From Lichtheimia corymbifera B2541 (taxonomy: Eukaryota; Mucoromycota; Mucoromycetes; Mucorales; Lichtheimiaceae), in assembly GCA_000697475.1 (NCBI GenBank), contig JNEU01000835.1:1-64000 (forward strand): DNA of 64,000 nucleotides, given 5' to 3'. Every line of letters begins with the position of its first letter. Position 1 is the stretch's first letter. Positions 56,314 through 64,000 of this stretch are shown here, piece after piece. The notes beneath the pieces were generated by a model. The model saw only the letters and a list, made by a program, of their open reading frames with translations. It had not been told where the DNA came from and made no database searches. The translations under genes were made by a program, and so were the position numbers.

Positions 56314-57549
56314 TTAGTTGGTCTTTTGCTTTTTCGCATTCAAGACTTCAGCTTCGATTGTCTCGGCCTCCTTAGCTTGGGCTGCCCACACTTTTTTGTT
56401 CGAGCGAAGCTCAGCATTGTATTGCTCTTCAGTAGGCTCACGGTGCGAACTTCCCAAGCGATCCCAAAAAGTGAAATATTGACCGTAGTTATAGTTGAAG
56501 TACAAGTGGTGGACTGCATGATGAGCTGTGGTGTTGATGATGGTCGATCGTGAAACGAAGTTGCCTATATAACACACGTTAATGCCTTTGTTCCTTTTGA
56601 ATGTTATGCGTGGATATTCATTCACCGCCTCCTGACCACACTTACCATCGTGGATCATGATTGTCCAGCAGTTGACAAAGAAAAACATGAAAATATAGAT
56701 CCATTTTTGGGTTGGAATCACGTAGACAAAGAGATGGTAAGGGATCGACTGAGCATAGCCGTCAAGGAAATGGAAAGCATACGATGCATAAGGTGTAGGA
56801 ACTATATCAATCATGATTAGTAACCCTTCCATCACAACCACGTTCAAGAGATAAATTCATTCACTTACCAACCCATTTGTGATGTGGCTAGAAGATGAGA
56901 TAGCAATAAAAGTTAGCTTATCCGATAACATGTAGTATTCGATCACCACCATCTGATAAGGACACATTACCTTATGAAGATACTTGTAAACGCGAGGATG
57001 GTGTTCCCAGCGATGAATCCAGTAGATGCCAAAGTCGGTGAACAAAAGGAAAAGGAGAGGTGTTGAAACAAGCCATGCCCAACCAGCGGGCGTTGTCGGT
57101 AATCCTTCATACAGCAGGGAGTAGCCCTTGATCTCACCCCAGAACCAGGGCACGGTGCACACTAAACAAGAGAATAATACTCTTAATATATGCAAGAAAA
57201 CACACACACACATATGGAATATAGATATCCTACATGCAAATCCTGGGATAGCTCTAGATGCACATTCGATCTCCTGTCGTACTTGGTTCTTTAAGAACTT
57301 TGGATGGTTCATTGTCTCGTGATCAAATATGAGATAATAAGAGAGTGTAGAGAAGCTCATGTAAAAGAGCCAACCGCCAATGGTGACGAGTACTGCCAAT
57401 GAGAGGCAAATGCGCAGATCGCTGTCGCGGGCCCATGGAGATGTTGGCGGGAATTGCAGAGTCGAGTTTGAAGCCAACTGCTCTGGGAAAGCCTTAGCAT
57501 AAATGCTATCGAGAAAATAGTCGTCTGCAAGCTCCAGCAAAGTGTCCAT
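56314..57549 (-). CDS. ERG3: C-5 sterol desaturase (ERG3)
   Basis: Introduces the C5-C6 double bond in ergosterol synthesis in the ER; loss or change affects azole response in fungi. Five exons: 57549-57234, 57161-56971, 56887-56869 (19 nt), 56801-56646 and 56564-56314, giving 310 residues. Three histidine boxes of the fatty-acid hydroxylase/sterol desaturase superfamily are present. HRWEHH is in exon 2. PHHKW is encoded by the 19-nt microexon. HHAVHHLYFNYNYGQ, with FWDRLG, is in the last exon. An HDG motif spans intron 4. Hydrophobic segments precede box 1 (LAVLVTIGGWLFYMSFSTL and WAWLVSTPLLFLLFTDFG). The charged Lys/Glu tail lacks a clear KKxx retrieval signal. The start is the first Met before a typical acidic N-terminus. 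Confidence 0.95.
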
Positions 57550-59686
57550 GGGCGACAATAAGAAAAGAGACAAAGAAGAAAAAGAGAAAAATGTGGAATG
57601 GAAAGCGATGGTACCTGTTTCAGCTATTAAAATGGAAAACGGTTGCTGCATCTTGGTCCGGCCACCCAAACGTATATCAGTTGTCTCCGCACACTGTTTC
57701 CATGGCAATAGAGTGCCACCACTTAAGTTTAGTCATATCCCTCATCTACCAAACCACGACGTCCACTCTCAACCCTCTTATCACAACATGTGTACCTTCT
57801 TATCTTCATATTCATCACCAAGGTGATTGTGTGGGGCACACTATCTATCTATCGTCATGGCATCTTTCCATGCTGAGTTTATCATTGCAGAAATATCACC
57901 AGAGAAATAGCGCCACTCTTTTCAATGGTTACACCGTGCTTCATGCTTCATTTGACATCTATGGTAAAATGGAAGATCGCTCTCGGACCTCTCGTCCGCT
58001 CTCTTTTTTTCTTGCCAACCCTCTTCTCATACATGTATACATCCCTCGATCTTACTAATAAAAGCATCGTAATTTTAAGAGTGGAAGCTGATACTTTGAA
58101 TGTCGGCTCGATCACATGATCGCTGCTATTCCTTTTCCCATATTTGATACAGTGACGAATTATTATCATGCCACGATGATGCCATCCAACCATTGGATCC
58201 AAAATTTAAAAATAGAGCCACCAGAGGCTTAGGAATTGTTTGCTTGTAACCAGTACTACCAGATCACTATTGCTGATGATGCTAATGCTTATATGCATTA
58301 TTGATCCATATCATCCATCATCACTACACATTCCATATCAACGAATCCAACCTCCAGAAATGGATTCCAACATAAGACGAAATAACAAGCTCTTCATATA
58401 CGTTGCCAGTCCACAAGTTACAACCACTGCAAAATCAAGCGTGTTCATCATCATGCATGCGCATGATACGGCTCCGATGCATGTGCAACAGAGAAACATC
58501 GGAATGACGTGCTGCAACAACCCACTTGACGCCTTGCCGACGAATGCCGTTACAGTAGCACTTGACGTTTGCCCATGCATCGCATGGCATTGATGATGCA
58601 TGTATGTTGTGAGAATAACACATACATTGCGATGATTATTGGTTGTATGAAGGCGACGCCAAACGAGCGGCTTAAATAACACGCACGCCACATGATCGTG
58701 TGTTTGTTTACATTGGCAAGATGTTAGTGTGCGCGCGCATTTTGCAAAGATCCAAGTGACAAGTAGTTTTATGTTTATGCATTCTATTTGTGTAACGTGC
58801 ATCACAATCATGGTGGGTGTCATTAATATCGTCAATGATGAGGATGGAATCGTTGCTGACACCACAATGTATGTATATGTGGATGTACCAGACTGCGGAT
58901 ACATATGGCCCTGCACTGCAGGGCAAGGGTGATCTTACAGTGTATATGTAGATGCCACCATAATCGGGGGGCAAGAGATGGGATAAATTACACAACAATG
59001 CAAAGGTGGGATTGGCAGTAAGTAGACGTTGCAGAAAGATGCACAGCTGACCCTGGGCAAAAAAAGGATCATCCTTGATGAAAGAAAATGATGCTGCAAT
59101 GCCTTTTACAGCCAAGCACCAGGACCGAACTTGATTTGGCAGGCAACATCGAGAGAGCGGACACAAAATCAGGGAGATGTGTCTGGGCCATATTGTGCTG
59201 TACAATATTTTGCAGCTCCTATTGCTTGTTGCTATAGCACGTTCAATTCAATGTATTGTTTCTCACTGGCTCCCCTATCACCCCTTCCACTTTTTTGCTC
59301 CCACAAACTGTGAGCCCCTGGCATGGGATAGGCTTTATTGGATCCGATTTTTTTTCCAGTCAGCCAACTAAATCAACTAGCCAATGTGTATGGTTGCTTG
59401 CCCCTGTTGGGCTGTCATCATGATGAAGCTCGTTGTTCATCATACAAGAAAATATGTGCTGTTTGTGTTAATGTTTGTGTATAGCTTTCTTCCCCCTTTT
59501 TTTTCTACTCTTTATCTTTTTTGAAGGGGAGCATTCAACTTGTTCTTCATCCTTTACCTTCATTTCTTAATTCTCTTCCTCTTTGCTGTTACCTCTCCTC
59601 TCTCTTTTTTTATCGTTTAGTTCTCTTGTAGCGTAACCATCCTTTAATCTTATACCCCATTCACACAAACACACACCTTAATTCTT
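57550..59686. other. 2.1-kb divergent intergenic region ERG3 / Nim1-family kinase
   Basis: ERG3 leader is GA-rich on the plus strand (57550-57600). A long CT-rich leader (59490-59640) precedes the kinase ATG. ORFs of 155 and 192 residues here (57591-58058 plus, 58338-58916 minus) have no domain and no coding bias. Confidence 0.45.
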
Positions 59687-63377
<3,691 letters not shown>

Positions 63378-64000
63378 ATGACACCCCACCAACAACACCA
63401 ACACCCCCAAAAAGAAGAGTATATACAATCAACCCATCCCATCCCATCCTACCCTTTCACTTGATTTGTGTTGCAAGAGAACAATGAGAACATCAAAGAC
63501 GATCAACGTCGTTATACACTGCCTTCTTTATCATCACAACAAACAATGCGCTTTCCCCCTTTTCATCTTATATATCATCAACCACCACCCCGTCCTTTCG
63601 TTTCCTTTTTTCATACCACTCCCTTCTCAATGAGTATACCACACATCCAATGTCACGTTGTAGATATGAAACTACACCCTTGCTAGTATTATGATTTGCG
63701 TTCTCCCACCATAAACTTTAAACAATCCAATAGTCCTAATAATACACACAAGGGGAATCCACAAATAGCGCTGCTAATGTTTTACTCCTGAACAAAAAAA
63801 CTATTTACAAATACAAGCACTCAAGGAGAAATGAAGGGTAACAAAAACAAAGCCAAATGACACATATAGTAAAGGTGCATGTGGGTGGGTGGGTGTCGTC
63901 ATTATGTGGGTGATGGTATGTTGAACTTTTTGGTCATGGAGACGTATAATGATCGTAAAAGTGGCTTTTGAGTTGATGCGTCCTCAGGCATTGGTTCGTA
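63378..64000. other. 3' flank of the Nim1-family kinase, window end
   Basis: CA- and CT-rich 3' flanking sequence. A 72-residue frame at 63468-63686 has no domain. No gene is recognised up to the window edge. Confidence 0.45.

Noticed and set aside
57591..58058. 155-residue plus-strand frame between ERG3 and the Nim1-type kinase
   Set aside because: It overlaps the ERG3 leader, has no conserved domain or codon bias, and lies in the promoter of a divergent pair.
58338..58916. 192-residue minus-strand frame in the same intergenic region
   Set aside because: Composition is that of random CA/GT-rich DNA (many His, Thr, Cys), with no domain, splice or promoter support.

Overview
The window is eukaryotic and almost certainly comes from an early-diverging fungus of the Mucoromycota (Mucorales-like). 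Genes are interrupted by many short GT-AG introns, mostly 50-110 nt. The set of genes is fungal: Nic96 nucleoporin, Zn2Cys6 factors, Nik1-type histidine kinase, Nim1/Gin4-type kinase and C-5 sterol desaturase. GDP-mannose 4,6-dehydratase and a gene at 22.4-24.8 kb that resembles a mucoralean family of unknown function both fit Mucoromycota better than Dikarya. I recognised no tRNA, rRNA, CRISPR array or autonomous transposon. Exon boundaries were worked out by hand; for nearly all multi-exon genes the exon lengths sum to an exact multiple of three.

Layout. 1-2280: a cluster of fold-back repeats that includes a 1.6-kb palindrome whose arms are themselves palindromes. 3.1-11.3 kb (+): NIC96, a small unknown protein, a CaMK-type kinase with an abrupt C-terminus, another small unknown protein and a WBP2-like GRAM protein. 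11.4-15.2 kb (-): a Zn2Cys6 regulator. 17.8-18.9 kb (+): an Nrg1-like C2H2 regulator. 19.2-19.6 kb (-): a Pro-rich small protein with a Cys-rich tail. 22.4-24.8 kb (+): a protein of unknown function. 25.4-29.6 kb (-): GDP-mannose 4,6-dehydratase and an ERT1/AcuK-like Zn2Cys6-PAS factor. 30.5-34.7 kb (+): ADA2, HAP2/NF-YA and a four-helix membrane protein. 35.8-40.1 kb (-): a degenerate ADP-ribosylglycohydrolase and a UPF0658 membrane protein. 42.3-51.1 kb (+): a giant group III hybrid histidine kinase. 52.7-55.8 kb (+): a small coiled-coil protein and SDH1. 56.3-57.5 kb (-): ERG3. 59.7-63.4 kb (+): a Nim1/Gin4-family kinase.

The outstanding object is the histidine kinase at 42347-51144. It is predicted at 2764 residues and carries about twenty tandem 92-residue HAMP-type units, where well-studied group III kinases have about five to seven. 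Fifteen of the units lie in one 4.1-kb intronless exon, and about ten of those are nearly identical. Other notable points are the palindrome cluster, an ADP-ribosylhydrolase with both metal-binding motifs altered, two GC-AG introns, microexons of 13 and 19 nt in SDH1 and ERG3, and a coding-like tail beyond the stop codon of the CaMK-like gene.

How the genes may work together (inference): the ERT1-like factor, ADA2, HAP2 and SDH1 all belong to respiratory or non-fermentative carbon control in yeast, but clustering within 64 kb is not evidence of co-regulation. The HAMP kinase would feed the osmotic/HOG phosphorelay, and ERG3 makes membrane sterol.
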